Counted from the first letter of the stretch, positions 1 to 9,229 are shown. The stretch: 64,000 nt of DNA from QYOJ01 sp964642545 (GCA_964642545.1 CAZXQU010000004.1:14162-78161); one strand, 5' to 3'. Made by a program: numbers and translations. The notes: generated by a model not told the origin, from the letters alone.

Positions 1-4
1 AAAG

Positions 5-898
5 TTAACGAAGCTCGAATGACCCCTGGCCGATTTCGCTGTTGTCGAAAAAGACACCAACCATGTACCGCCCCTTCATAGCTGCCGCATCATTGTCGCG
101 CTTGATCCAGTCGACACATACCCGCATCGCTTTCCCGACATAGTCTAGATCTTCACGCACTGAATAGGGGATTTCCTGACCGTTGAAAACAAATACATCA
201 TACTTGCTCTTGGTAACAACCACATTGTCGGGGCGGGTGATCCGCACATAGAGAATTTTTGTGCCCTGTTCTATCAATGAATTCTCACCGATAGTGAAGC
301 AGATTTTCAACTTGTCGGTGCGATTGGCTTTATCGGTTTCGGTTGCATTGGTTCCACGAACTTTGTATGCTGTAGTGGTAACACCATAAGCCTGTAAAAC
401 AGCTGCCTGGTTCATCTTCTGGGTCAGCTCCTCTTTATCTTTGATCAGATTCTGGTTTCTGCCCTGTTCGGTACGAACGACTTGCCTGATCCGCTCATTC
501 TCCTCTTTCAGCTCCCGGTTCACCGTATAGAGGGAGTCCATCTGATGCACATATCCCTGGGCAACCTTTTGCAGCATTGCCATCTTTTTCCGAATCTTGT
601 AGTATTCGTATTGGGTGTCGAGAAGTTTCCGGATCTCAACGGCATTGGCCTGGATAATGCTGTCTTTTGATGACAGGGAGTCGGACAGGGTACCGTAGAT
701 CTCTTTGATGGTATTGTGTTCAGTCATTAGGGAATCCAACTCTTTTTGCAATTCCACCTTCTCGATTTCCCTGGCATCTATTAGGTTCATCAGCTGCGAA
801 CGCTGGATGAATACCCAAAAAAGCATCGCCAGAATAATCAGTGCAAGAATGGAGACGAAGATCTTCCATTTTCGGGAACTTGAGATTTTTTCTTCCAT
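5..898 (-). CDS. Membrane-anchored coiled-coil protein of unknown function
   Basis: The 297-residue product has a short charged N-terminus, one hydrophobic segment at about residues 11-31, a long heptad-rich charged region (about 36-165) that reads as coiled coil, and a C-terminal soluble region (about 170-297) rich in beta-like sequence. This predicts a single-pass inner-membrane protein with a periplasmic coiled coil. I do not recognise a named family; similar proteins are common as hypothetical genes in Bacteroidota. It lies 25 bp downstream of the C69 dipeptidase on the same strand, so the two may be cotranscribed. The stop codon is inside the window, so the gene is complete. Confidence 0.75.
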   Translation of the reverse strand: MEEKISSSRKWKIFVSILALIILAMLFWVFIQRSQLMNLIDAREIEKVELQKELDSLMTEHNTIKEIYGTLSDSLSSKDSIIQANAVEIRKLLDTQYEYYKIRKKMAMLQKVAQGYVHQMDSLYTVNRELKEENERIRQVVRTEQGRNQNLIKDKEELTQKMNQAAVLQAYGVTTTAYKVRGTNATETDKANRTDKLKICFTIGENSLIEQGTKILYVRITRPDNVVVTKSKYDVFVFNGQEIPYSVREDLDYVGKAMRVCVDWIKRDNDAAAMKGRYMVGVFFDNSEIGQGSFELR

Positions 899-923
899 TT
901 CAGTCTAGATTATCAGATTAATA

Positions 924-2630
924 TCAGTGTGCCGAACCAATAACTTTCACATTATCACCACAGTCGTCGGCAATCTTCTTCATCCACCATTCCGGATAGC
1001 CAGGCTGGTTTGGCATTACCGGGACGCCCCATTCATTTCGCTCAAATTGCCCATCTTTCTCCTTCTTCACATTCCCATCGTGGTACTTCACAAACAGATA
1101 TTGCCCAAGTTCGCGCCAGGTGTCAACGGTATAATTTCCCATGGCAACGGAGTAGTCGGTGAGGTATTTGCGGGCGGCCATCGGATTCTCGTCATAGAGA
1201 GTCAGTGCCTCTTTGTCGACTCCCGGAGTGGCATTGATAAAGAAATTTTCCATTCGTGTCTGTACCTTCTGGATATCTTTGATCATGTAATTGTATTTTG
1301 TATAGGCCCAGTTGGAGACGAAGGTAAAGGTCCAGAAAGCTGAGGTTGGTGAGTAGGTTAGCATATCTCCGTTCCCAACGGCATAGGGTTCCGGAACTTT
1401 CAACATTCCACAGTACATCGGGGCATAACAGTTGGTATAGGTGTCGTCAACACTGAACCAGAAGATCCCACCAATCGGATCGGGAAGCCAGTTGCGTGCC
1501 TGGGCAACAAAAACAAACCCAGTTTGCTGTGTTGAAGTAGCACGCTCGTGGCAGTACCCTACACTGTCCACCTGCCAGGTCATGGGCCTCCATCGGTAGG
1601 GAGCCTGGAATGGGCCTGCACCAAAGTCGTTGTTCATGTCCATCGAGGTGTTTTCGTAATGGTCGCGCATCAGGTCCATCACCTCCTTTACGGTTACTTT
1701 ATGATCGGGCTTCACCCAAAGAGGCATGCGGTTGGTAGCGTAACCGTTAGCGCCGTGTTCAACCTCGCCGCGGGCATAGTCTTCGTATAGTGCCATATCG
1801 GGATTCACCCGGTTAAACATGGCATAAACTCTGGCTTCACAGAAGCGTGCTCCACCAAAACCAACGGGAGCATAGGTGTCGGAGAAGCTGAAGTCGCTGT
1901 CGGCACCACTGTACCACTCCTTATCACGGGCAAATGAGATGACATCGGGAGCGTTGTAACAGGTTACATTCGCATCATCCCAGTTAGTTACTTTCTGGTA
2001 GGGGAAAGTGGTGATACGTGCCTGGTTGGCATGTCCGCAGATGTATCCGTCGGGAACCAGAAGGGCTACCCATACAGCTCCTTTTTGCCCTTCGCCTTTC
2101 CCAATGATTTCCATGATCCATACTTCGTTCTTGTCGGAGATAGAAAACGACTCTCCGGAGCTGGCATAACCATAAGTATCCATAAACTCGGCAATGATTC
2201 GGATTGCATCACGAGCTGAACTGGCCCGTTGTAGTGTTACATAAATAAGGCTACCATAATCCATAATAGCTCCCGACTGCGTTGCGAGTTCCTCACGGCC
2301 TCCATATGTTGTCTCTCCAATTGATACCTGGTTCTCGTTCATATTGCCAACCACAGAAAAGGTATGCCTCACCTGGGGAATCTTTCCCATTGGTTTGCCG
2401 GTATCCCATTCAACAACATCCAACATGGCTCCTTCGGGATAATCTGCTGCAGGCCAGAAATAGAGGTCACCATAGAGCACGTGCGAGTCGGCGGAGTAAG
2501 TGATCATTGTGGAGCCATCTGCCGAAGCTCCTTTGGTAATCAGGAAATTGGTACATGCAGTTGTGCCGGTGTGGATGCCAAACAGGAGGATCATCACGAG
2601 GGATGCTGCAATGAGAACGTTCTTTTTCAT
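924..2630 (-). CDS. C69 family dipeptidase (secreted)
   Basis: The 568-residue protein matches the C69/U34 dipeptidase family, N-terminal-nucleophile hydrolases that cleave dipeptides. A hydrophobic signal-like segment (residues 4-24) is followed by ACTNFLITKGASADGS, where Cys26 is the expected nucleophile once the leader is removed. Further family-like blocks are the Asn/Gly-rich segment near residue 98 (GNMNENQVSIGETTYGG) and the EVWIMEIIGKGEG block. The length is normal for Bacteroidota members. The protein is probably periplasmic or secreted. A good promoter precedes it (2652-2682). The substrate cannot be read from the sequence. Confidence 0.9.
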   Translation of the reverse strand: MKKNVLIAASLVMILLFGIHTGTTACTNFLITKGASADGSTMITYSADSHVLYGDLYFWPAADYPEGAMLDVVEWDTGKPMGKIPQVRHTFSVVGNMNENQVSIGETTYGGREELATQSGAIMDYGSLIYVTLQRASSARDAIRIIAEFMDTYGYASSGESFSISDKNEVWIMEIIGKGEGQKGAVWVALLVPDGYICGHANQARITTFPYQKVTNWDDANVTCYNAPDVISFARDKEWYSGADSDFSFSDTYAPVGFGGARFCEARVYAMFNRVNPDMALYEDYARGEVEHGANGYATNRMPLWVKPDHKVTVKEVMDLMRDHYENTSMDMNNDFGAGPFQAPYRWRPMTWQVDSVGYCHERATSTQQTGFVFVAQARNWLPDPIGGIFWFSVDDTYTNCYAPMYCGMLKVPEPYAVGNGDMLTYSPTSAFWTFTFVSNWAYTKYNYMIKDIQKVQTRMENFFINATPGVDKEALTLYDENPMAARKYLTDYSVAMGNYTVDTWRELGQYLFVKYHDGNVKKEKDGQFERNEWGVPVMPNQPGYPEWWMKKIADDCGDNVKVIGSAH

Positions 2631-2651
2631 AAATGTCGGTTTTATTTAGTG

Positions 2652-2682
2652 CAAAGGTAAATATCCTCGTTGAAACAACAAA
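2652..2682 (-). promoter_or_regulatory. Bacteroidota-type promoter of the C69 dipeptidase
   Basis: Read on the minus strand, TTTG (2682-2679) and TACCTTTG (2659-2652) are separated by exactly 19 bases. This is a full match to the Bacteroidota consensus TTTG-N19-TAnnTTTG. The -7 box lies about 22 bases before the ATG at 2630, which gives a short leader. Confidence 0.75.
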
Positions 2683-2751
2683 GCTTCGTCTATGCTTTTG
2701 GATCAGTGGTCGATTTTCCCGTGCTGGTATGCTTATCTTCAGAAATCAATG

Positions 2752-2759
2752 TACCTTTG
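2752..2759 (+). promoter_or_regulatory. Putative -7 box (TACCTTTG) for the barrel-like gene at 2777
   Basis: TACCTTTG matches the Bacteroidota -7 consensus and lies 17 bases before the chosen ATG. No TTTG -33 box is seen at the proper distance. The short spacing supports a start at 2777/2780 rather than the upstream ATG at 2633, which would lie before the promoter. Confidence 0.45.
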
Positions 2760-2776
2760 CAGGACATGAAAAGGCA

Positions 2777-3538
2777 ATGATGAAATCAACGACTTTACTA
2801 TGTATAATGGCCCTGCTGACCATGGTCGCTTCAGCTCAGTCCGACACCGCCGGCATCGGGAAAAAGAAGCACAGAAATTTCAAGCTCGATGCGCATGCCG
2901 GATATTCGATAGGGTTTGGGAAGTATACTTCCACTGAAAAGGATGATAAGCAATCGGGCTATGCAGCCAATGGCTTTTTTGTGCAGGTTGAAGGATCATG
3001 GCTGGGAAAAAGCGGACTTGGATTGGGGGCAGGGTATTGCTATCAAAACAGCTGGATCCAGGAAAGTGCCACAAATGACACCCTGGTTGGACAGTACACG
3101 GAGCTGGGTTCAAAACACTGGAGTAACCACTACCTGCTGGGAGGGCCCGTGTTTATAAGGAATTTTGGAAAGTTGTTGCTGACGATCAAACTGCAGGCGG
3201 GCGCTGTCCTGGCCTTCTCGCCCGTATTCAGGCTCTGGATGCCTTCTACCGATACACTCAATCCAAATACAATGACCCTGAGCGACGGTCCTGGTGCCGG
3301 GGTGGCCATGCAGGCTATGGCTGGGATTGGATACAGGGTGACAGATAATTTAACCATCAATCTTGCGTTCTCATACCTGGGAGGGAACCCCAACCGGACA
3401 AAAAGTTATAGTCAATATATTTACGAGACGGATCCGGTTACCGGACTGGTTCATCCTGTATTTTATCATGGAGAGCTGGAACGGAAAAAAAAGATATCAA
3501 CGTTCAATATAGGCCTGGGACTGGTATTTAAGTTATAA
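2777..3538 (+). CDS. Outer-membrane beta-barrel-like protein
   Basis: Starting at the ATG pair at 2777/2780, the protein (about 253 residues) begins with a signal peptide (MMKSTTLLCIMALLTMVASA, cleavage near AQS). It continues with alternating hydrophobic strands and Gly/Tyr-rich turns, and ends in the aromatic/hydrophobic strand FNIGLGLVFKL, as small outer-membrane barrels do. The reading frame is open up to 2633, but that stretch carries a promoter-like box and lacks a signal sequence, so I reject the longer start. It lies 16 bp before a second barrel-like gene. Function unknown. Confidence 0.75.
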   Translation: MMKSTTLLCIMALLTMVASAQSDTAGIGKKKHRNFKLDAHAGYSIGFGKYTSTEKDDKQSGYAANGFFVQVEGSWLGKSGLGLGAGYCYQNSWIQESATNDTLVGQYTELGSKHWSNHYLLGGPVFIRNFGKLLLTIKLQAGAVLAFSPVFRLWMPSTDTLNPNTMTLSDGPGAGVAMQAMAGIGYRVTDNLTINLAFSYLGGNPNRTKSYSQYIYETDPVTGLVHPVFYHGELERKKKISTFNIGLGLVFKL

Positions 3539-3554
3539 CGTTATAATTTATTCA

Positions 3555-4313
3555 ATGGTTAAACGATTACTCATTTTTCTCCTGATCTCGTTTTATTTTG
3601 TGACTACTAATGGACAGGTCAGCATCAGAGACTCTTCCATCGCCATTCCAATGATCTATGCGACCTACAGCTATCAGTTTCCTGGCGGGGACCTGGCTGT
3701 TCGGTTCGGATCTAACTCCAGCATCGGGGGGGGATTTCTTGTTAAGACGAAATCAAACTGGTTGATCGGCGTTGAAGGGAATTTTCAGTTTGGAAGTTCT
3801 GTCAAGAACCAGGATAGTCTCTTTACATCCATCTCTACACCCGAAGGGTACATCATTGATGCCAATGGAAAGATTGCCGATGTAGTCCTTTATATGCGGG
3901 GATTCAGTTTTTTTGGCAGCTTTGGTAAATTATTCCCATGGGTGGGACCCAATCCTAACAGCGGATTTACCCTGATGGCTGGAGCCGGCTATCTGCAGAA
4001 CAAGATGCGTATTCTCAACCCCGATAACACTGCGCCCCAACTGCAGGGGGATTATAGGAAAGGATATGACAGACAGAATGGGGGTATTGCCCTCACGGCC
4101 ACTGTTGGATACCTCTACATGAGCTCCAGCCGATTATTGAACTTTAGCCTTGGGTTTGAATTTATCCAGGCCTGGACAAAGAGCCGACGGGAGGTGGACT
4201 TCAATACCGGGAAACCCGATCCGGCTAAACTCTCCAGTCAGTATTACGGGATCAAAGCCACATGGAATATCCCATTGTATCGGAGAAGCCCGAAGGAATT
4301 CTACCTCTATTAA
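3555..4313 (+). CDS. Barrel-like outer-membrane protein upstream of waaA
   Basis: This 252-residue protein has a signal peptide (about residues 1-20, cleavage after TNG), then amphipathic strands such as GGGFLVKTKSNWLIGVEG and GFTLMAGAGYL, and ends in ISQYYG-like beta segments rather than a terminal Phe. It resembles hypothetical proteins found next to waaA in Bacteroidota genomes. It follows another barrel-like gene by 16 bp and precedes waaA by 29 bp, so the three could form one envelope operon. The exact role is unknown. Confidence 0.7.
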   Translation: MVKRLLIFLLISFYFVTTNGQVSIRDSSIAIPMIYATYSYQFPGGDLAVRFGSNSSIGGGFLVKTKSNWLIGVEGNFQFGSSVKNQDSLFTSISTPEGYIIDANGKIADVVLYMRGFSFFGSFGKLFPWVGPNPNSGFTLMAGAGYLQNKMRILNPDNTAPQLQGDYRKGYDRQNGGIALTATVGYLYMSSSRLLNFSLGFEFIQAWTKSRREVDFNTGKPDPAKLSSQYYGIKATWNIPLYRRSPKEFYLY

Positions 4314-4342
4314 AGTCAGAAGTCAGAAGCCCACTGCCAACT
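4314..4342 (+). repeat. Short heptad-repeat remnant between barrel gene and waaA
   Basis: AGTCAGA is repeated twice (4316-4329), followed by AGCCCAC and TGCCAAC. The same words, AGTCAGA/AGAAGTC and AACTGCC, occur in reverse complement in the long array inside meaB (62967-63067). This is a small degraded member of the 7-bp array class. Confidence 0.55.
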
Positions 4343-5853
4343 ATGAGTATACTTTATACCTTAAGCATTCTTCTCTATGGACTGGGAATCCGGATTGCTG
4401 CGCTGTTTAATCCCAAAGCGAAGCGATGGGTTCAGGGACGGAAAGGACTTTTCAGAAAACTGGACGAGACCCTCAAACAGAACCAGGGTAATTGGAAAGG
4501 AAATGTATGGTTTCATTGCGCCTCCCTGGGAGAGTTTGAACAAGGATGCCCGGTAATTGAAGGTTTCCGTGAACTTTATCCCGATTACAGGATCATCCTT
4601 ACCTTCTATTCCCCTAGTGGATACGAAGTGAGAAACTCCTATCAAGGAGCCGAAGGGGTCTTCTACATGCCACTGGATACCCCACTTAATGCCCGAAGAT
4701 GGATAAACAGGCTGAATCCAAAACTTGTCTTTATCGTCAAGTATGAGTATTGGTTCAACTTCCTGAAAGTACTTAGTCAAAAGCGGATCCCTGTGTTTAT
4801 CATCTCTGCTATATTCCACGAGAACCAACTATTTTTCAAGAAATATAGCAACTGGTTTAAAAAGCAACTCAACCATGTCTCGTGGTTCTTCCTTCAGAGT
4901 GAAGATGCAAAAAAACTAGCCGAAACACTGGGTATAAAAAACTTCACGATAAGTGGAGATACCCGATTTGATCGGGTATGGAGCATCAGGCAACAGCACA
5001 AATCCTTTCCCCTGATTGAGGAGTTTGCAAGGGATGCACGAGTTATTTTGGGAGGAAGTACCTGGGAGCCGGATGAAGAGATGATCCTCGGTTTACTCAA
5101 TGAAAACCATCCCAATTTGAAGTTCATCATCGCCCCGCATGAAGTGCACCCGTCGAGGATCGAAGCACTTGAAGCCAGTTGGCAGTTTGCAGTTTGCAGT
5201 TGGCAGAAGACACAGGACACGCCATCAGGTATCGCGAATCACGGATCGCGGATCGCGGATCGCGGACCAGCGGTTATCAGGTATTCACAGCTAACAAAAG
5301 AAACCGCTTCTTCGGCCCGCGTCATTATCATGGATTCCATCGGCATCCTTGCACATCTGTATCAGNNNNNNNNNNNNNNNNNNNNNNNNNNNNNNNNNNN
5401 NNNNNNNNNNNNNNNNNNNNNNNNNNNNNNNNNNNNNNNNNNNNNNNNNNNNNNNNNNNNNNNNNTTCGGCCCGCGTCATTATCATGGATTCCATCGGCA
5501 TCCTTGCACATCTGTATCAGTATGCATATGTCTCGGTGATCGGTGGTGGCTTCGGGGTAGGCATCCACAACACGCTTGAAGCCGCTGCTTTCGGGAACCC
5601 TGTGGCGTTCGGCCCAAATTTCCAGAAATTTTCTGAAGCCAGGGAGTTGGTTCGTTTGGGAGGAGCTTTCTCTATTCGAAATTCAACTGAATTGTCAGAG
5701 TTGGTAAATGGGTTGTTGGAAAATGAGGAAGAGTATCATAGAATCTCCTACATCTGCCATAATTATGTCGAAAACAACCGGGGCGCCACACACCGGATCC
5801 TGCAGGGAATCCAAACCCTTGGCTTTATAGCATCTTCACGGAAAAATTCCTGA
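4343..5853 (+). CDS. waaA: 3-deoxy-D-manno-octulosonic acid transferase WaaA (KdtA), interrupted by an assembly gap
   Basis: WaaA transfers Kdo from CMP-Kdo to lipid A precursor at the inner membrane. The product starts at MSILYTLSILLYGLGIRIAA (membrane anchor) and shows WFHCASLGEFEQ, the GT30 N-terminal block, then a C-terminal block with VSVIGGGFGVGIHNTLEAAA. The gene is split by 100 Ns. A 55-bp sequence is repeated exactly on both sides of them (5311-5365 and 5466-5520); collapsing 155 bp restores one frame of 451 codons. Residues about 278-311 (WQFAVCSWQK…) come from two heptad arrays inserted in frame, which explains a length above the usual 410-430. I see no true frameshift. Confidence 0.9.
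5176..5203 (+). repeat. 7-bp tandem array inside waaA, word CAGTTKG
   Basis: Four heptamers CAGTTGG, CAGTTTG, CAGTTTG, CAGTTGG lie directly adjacent. They are followed by a degenerate CAGAAGA and ACAGGAC-type continuation. They are translated as part of WaaA. The reverse-complement word appears again inside meaB. Confidence 0.9.
5231..5265 (+). repeat. 7-bp tandem array inside waaA, word ATCGCGG
   Basis: Five heptamers: ATCGCGA, ATCACGG, then ATCGCGG three times. The array lies 27 bases after the CAGTTKG array in the same coding insertion. The same word occurs twice in murF-alr (10611-10624). Confidence 0.9.
5366..5465. other. Assembly gap (100 N) flanked by a 55-bp exact duplication
   Basis: Exactly 100 Ns. 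The 55 bases before the gap (5311-5365) are identical to the 55 bases after it (5466-5520). Removing the Ns and one copy restores the waaA frame, so the true gap is almost certainly of zero or negative length. Confidence 0.95.
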
Positions 5854-5885
5854 TGCCAATACTCCGCTATCTCCACGAATAGTTC

Positions 5886-5893
5886 TATATTTG
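5886..5893 (+). promoter_or_regulatory. Putative -7 box (TATATTTG) for the lipoprotein at 5932
   Basis: TATATTTG fits TAnnTTTG and lies 39 bases before the ATG at 5932. No clear -33 TTTG is found at 19 bases. Confidence 0.4.
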
Positions 5894-5931
5894 TTTTAAA
5901 TAAAAATTAGGGATTAACAAATTTACATACA

Positions 5932-6576
5932 ATGGAAAAAAGGTCCTTTTTATCACTGGGAATAGTGGCAATAGCTTTTGCCTTTATCTTTACAGGATGT
6001 TCCCCAGTATCACTTACTTCATGGAAAAACCCGAAAGTAGACGAGCAGATAAGCAAAGTGGTCGTTTGGGGTATGTTCAAAAAATTGGAATACGAAAAAC
6101 CTTTCGAAGATGCCATGGTCGCCTATCTTAACTCTAAAGGGATGAAGGCAACATCTGCCCTTACGTTTTTAAATCCCACAGTTAAATATGAATACACGGA
6201 TCTGGAGAGGATGATAGACAGTGTTGGTGCAGATGGCATTCTTATCTTTGCTTACAAGGGAGTAGATACTGAGAAGGATTATGTGCCGGTTTCAACCTCA
6301 ATCTATCCTTCTTACTATTACAATTACTATGGATATTACAACTGGTATTACCCATACTACGGTCCAGGTTATAATGTAGTTACATCGGGTGGTTACTGGA
6401 ATACCACCACCATTGTCAACCTCACCGCCAACCTATACGGAAATTCCAAGGATGAACTGCTTTGGACAGCACAAGTAAGTATAACCAATCCCGATTACGT
6501 AGACACGGCGGCAAGTGAAATTGCCAAAAGCGTATATCAGGATTGGTCTAAAAACGGCATCCTGAAATTCAAATAA
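5932..6576 (+). CDS. Lipoprotein, DUF4136-like
   Basis: The 214-residue protein starts with a lipoprotein signal peptide; the lipobox FTGC puts the lipidated Cys at residue 23. The mature part (SWKNPKVDEQISKVVVWGM…) resembles the DUF4136/YajQ-unrelated small lipoproteins that Bacteroidota carry in many copies. A Tyr-rich, low-complexity stretch (about residues 120-150: YYYNYYGYYNWYYPYYG) is unusual and probably surface- or periplasm-exposed. The stop codon is the last three bases before the second assembly gap. Function unknown; the family label is tentative. Confidence 0.7.
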   Translation: MEKRSFLSLGIVAIAFAFIFTGCSPVSLTSWKNPKVDEQISKVVVWGMFKKLEYEKPFEDAMVAYLNSKGMKATSALTFLNPTVKYEYTDLERMIDSVGADGILIFAYKGVDTEKDYVPVSTSIYPSYYYNYYGYYNWYYPYYGPGYNVVTSGGYWNTTTIVNLTANLYGNSKDELLWTAQVSITNPDYVDTAASEIAKSVYQDWSKNGILKFK

Positions 6577-6676
6577 NNNNNNNNNNNNNNNNNNNNNNNN
6601 NNNNNNNNNNNNNNNNNNNNNNNNNNNNNNNNNNNNNNNNNNNNNNNNNNNNNNNNNNNNNNNNNNNNNNNNNNNN
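6577..6676. other. Assembly gap (100 N)
   Basis: Exactly 100 Ns between the lipoprotein stop codon and the 3' part of mqnC. Unlike the first gap, the flanks share no visible overlap, so sequence of unknown length is missing, including the end of mqnC. Confidence 0.95.
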
Positions 6677-7732
6677 AGGAGTAAATCCTGCTTCGCGGAT
6701 AGCTTGTTGGATGCCGCCGGCATCAAAGGTGTTGGAGGCTCCTGCCACGGAAACCACATTCTCTTCAATCATGATGCTCCCGAAATCGTTGGCGCCGGCA
6801 TGGAGACACAGTTGAGAGGTCTCTTTTCCTACAGTGAGCCATGATGCCTGGATATACGGGATGTTGGGAAGCATGATGCGGCTGATGGCAATCATACGGA
6901 TGTACTCTTCCGGTGTTACCTTGTTGGTGATGCCTGATTTTTTTCGCAGCTGCGTATTTTCATCCTGAAAGGGCCAGGGGACGAAGTTCAAAAAACCTTT
7001 ATGTCCTGCAGGCCGCTCCGATTGAACTGTTCGAAGCGCAATCAGGTGTTCCAGCCGCTCTTCAATGGTTTCGATGTGGCCGAACATCATGGTGGCCGAG
7101 GTGGTGAGGTTGAGCTCATGCGCAGCCCGCATCACCTCCAGCCATTCACGGGTGGAACATTTGGCAGGGGAGAGCTCTTTTCGAACACGGTCAACAAGGA
7201 TCTCGGCGCCGGCGCCGGGCAAACTGCTTAACCCGGCCTCAACGAGCTGTTGCAAAACCACCTTGTACGAGAGTCCTTCCATCTTCGCCAGGTGGACAAT
7301 TTCAGGAGGTCCAAGGGCATGAAGTCGCAGGGTGGGATAGTGACTCCTCAGGTCGCGAAACAGTTGCTGGTAAAACGCCATCCCCAGCTTGGGATGCATC
7401 CCGCCTTGCAGAAGTAACTGGTTGCCGCCCAGTTTCTGCATCTCATCGATCTTTTGGATGTAATCGTGAAGCGTTGTGATATAGGCATCTTCACTCAGGG
7501 CAGGGCGGTAGAAATTGCAAAACTTGCACCCTGAAAGGCAAATATTTGTAATGTTTACATTCCTGTCAATGATCCAGGTCACCACCTTATCGGGATGTTG
7601 TTTCTGCTTCAGGGTATTCCCTAGCGCCATCAGGGTTGAAAGCGGAACTTCAGAAAATAACAGCCCCCCCTCGCTGGCATCCAGAAACTCCATGGAAAGT
7701 GCCTTATCAATGATCTGGTTCAGACTCAGCAT
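6677..7732 (-). CDS. mqnC: Cyclic dehypoxanthine futalosine synthase MqnC (3' end lost in gap)
   Basis: MqnC is a radical SAM enzyme that cyclises dehypoxanthine futalosine in the futalosine route to menaquinone. The 352 visible residues carry the cluster motif CLSGCKFC (Cys65, Cys69, Cys72) and the family blocks LLQGGMHPKLG, SLPGAGAEILVDRVR and GHIETIEERLEHL. The C-terminal end (roughly 15-25 residues by comparison with the usual length) is lost in the N run. It is divergent from pepA, with a 57-bp promoter region between them. No other menaquinone gene is in the window. Confidence 0.9.
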
Positions 7733-7750
7733 TCGCCGCTGTTTTTTTTC

Positions 7751-7780
7751 TAACTTTGCAATCTTCAGCGCCCAAAATTA
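7751..7780. promoter_or_regulatory. Divergent promoter region between mqnC and pepA
   Basis: TAACTTTG on the plus strand (7751-7758) lies 31 bases before the pepA ATG. TAATTTTG on the minus strand (plus-strand CAAAATTA, 7773-7780) lies 40 bases before the mqnC ATG. Both fit TAnnTTTG, so the two promoters overlap face to face within 57 bp. Confidence 0.5.
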
Positions 7781-7789
7781 AGAAAAAAG

Positions 7790-9226
7790 ATGCACCCTAA
7801 AATTATTGCCCAAAGCGGGCTCACACACGGGGATAACCTTGTCCTCCTTGCCGAATCACCCAAAACACTTCCTGACGGAATTTTTTCCGACCCTGAGATG
7901 AAGTTTATTCGTGATCAGCACCAACAAAAGGTGGAGATGATCCCATTTAACCGACTTGACCACTGGGTATTGGTTCAGTTTATTCCAGCTGAGAAAGATA
8001 CAAATGAGCGCAGGGAGAAGTGCCGCACAGCAGGTGACAAGATCCAGGTTCTTCTGAACGGGCATAAGGTAACCCGGCTAACCCTTTTCGATGTGGACTT
8101 AAAGAAAGAAGAATCGATAGCACTTCTGGAGGGAATGTCGCTGGGCAGCTACCAGTTCTTTAAGTACAAGACAGACAGGGAAGGTGCGAATACCCTCATG
8201 GAGATCGGTATCTTCAGTGGAACTGTTGGGAAAAAGGAGGTTGCAGAACTGAATGCGATGCTGAATGGGGTTGATTTTACCCGCGATTTGGTCAATGAAC
8301 CAAACTCCTATCTCACAGCAGCAACGTTTGCCAAAGAGATTGAATCCTCTGCTGTAAAAGCCGGAATCACGGTTGAGGTCCTGAGTAAAAAAAAGATTGA
8401 AGCTCTTAAGATGGGTGGCCTTTTGGGTGTCAACAAAGGGAGTCATGAACCCCCTCTCTTCATCATCCTCGAATATAAGCCGGGAAAACCAAAGAACAAA
8501 AAACCCATTGTTCTTGTTGGGAAAGGGATTGTTTACGACACCGGAGGGATGGACCTGAAAACCGGGTCGCACATGGAGAACATGAAGACCGATATGGCTG
8601 GGGGTGCAGCGATTGCAGGAGCAATGCTGGCGATTGCCAAAGCTAAGCTTCCGGTACATATTGTCGGACTGATTCCGGCCACAGATAACTGGCCCGGCCC
8701 TCAGGCAATTGTTTCGGGTGATATCCTCAGGATGCATAACGGGACAACGGTGGAGGTGATCAACACCGACGCCGAAGGCCGGTTGATCCTCGCCGATGCG
8801 CTCAGCTATGCCAAAAGGTACGATCCTCAACTTACTATCGACCTGGCAACACTCACAGGATCAGCTGTTCGGGCAATCGGAAAACGGGCAATCGCCGGGA
8901 TGCAGTCGGATGCTGGAGCAGCGTTTGACCAGTTGAGAACCTGCGGGTTTGATGTGTACGAACGAATTGTGGAACTTCCGTTATGGGACGACTATGGCGA
9001 AGAACTCAAATCGCAGATAGCCGATCTGAAAAACCTTGGGGGTCCCGAAGCGGGCGCCATCACGGCCGGGAAATTCCTGCAGAAGTTCACCAGCTATCCC
9101 TACATCCATCTGGATATTGCCGGCCCCTCCTTCCTCGACAAACGCGACTCCTACCGCGGCCTGGGAGCCACAGGGGTTGGCGTTCGACTTCTGGTAAAGT
9201 TTTTTATTCACCATTTCACTATTTAA
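7790..9226 (+). CDS. pepA: Leucyl aminopeptidase family protein (M17)
   Basis: M17 metallo-aminopeptidases remove N-terminal residues using two divalent metals. The 478-residue protein shows the metal and catalytic blocks GKGIVYDTGGMDLKTG, MKTDMAGG and NTDAEGRLILADAL, plus LATLTGSAVRAIG. The first block reads VYDTGG where most members have TFDSGG, a conservative change. It is probably cytoplasmic. It starts a tightly packed run (pepA, pdxA, murF-alr) with 3-bp spacing to pdxA. Confidence 0.92.
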   Translation: MHPKIIAQSGLTHGDNLVLLAESPKTLPDGIFSDPEMKFIRDQHQQKVEMIPFNRLDHWVLVQFIPAEKDTNERREKCRTAGDKIQVLLNGHKVTRLTLFDVDLKKEESIALLEGMSLGSYQFFKYKTDREGANTLMEIGIFSGTVGKKEVAELNAMLNGVDFTRDLVNEPNSYLTAATFAKEIESSAVKAGITVEVLSKKKIEALKMGGLLGVNKGSHEPPLFIILEYKPGKPKNKKPIVLVGKGIVYDTGGMDLKTGSHMENMKTDMAGGAAIAGAMLAIAKAKLPVHIVGLIPATDNWPGPQAIVSGDILRMHNGTTVEVINTDAEGRLILADALSYAKRYDPQLTIDLATLTGSAVRAIGKRAIAGMQSDAGAAFDQLRTCGFDVYERIVELPLWDDYGEELKSQIADLKNLGGPEAGAITAGKFLQKFTSYPYIHLDIAGPSFLDKRDSYRGLGATGVGVRLLVKFFIHHFTI

Positions 9227-9229
9227 ACT

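Noticed and set aside
2633..2776. Upstream extension of the barrel-like gene at 2777
   Set aside because: The extra 48 residues precede a good signal peptide and overlap the dipeptidase promoter and a TACCTTTG box.
5311..5853. Apparent frameshift in waaA
   Set aside because: The frame change is fully explained by the duplicated 55 bp plus 100 Ns; removing 155 bp restores one frame.
8099..8830. 243-codon open frame on the minus strand
   Set aside because: Antisense to pepA, which carries all M17 motifs; the shadow has no recognisable domain.
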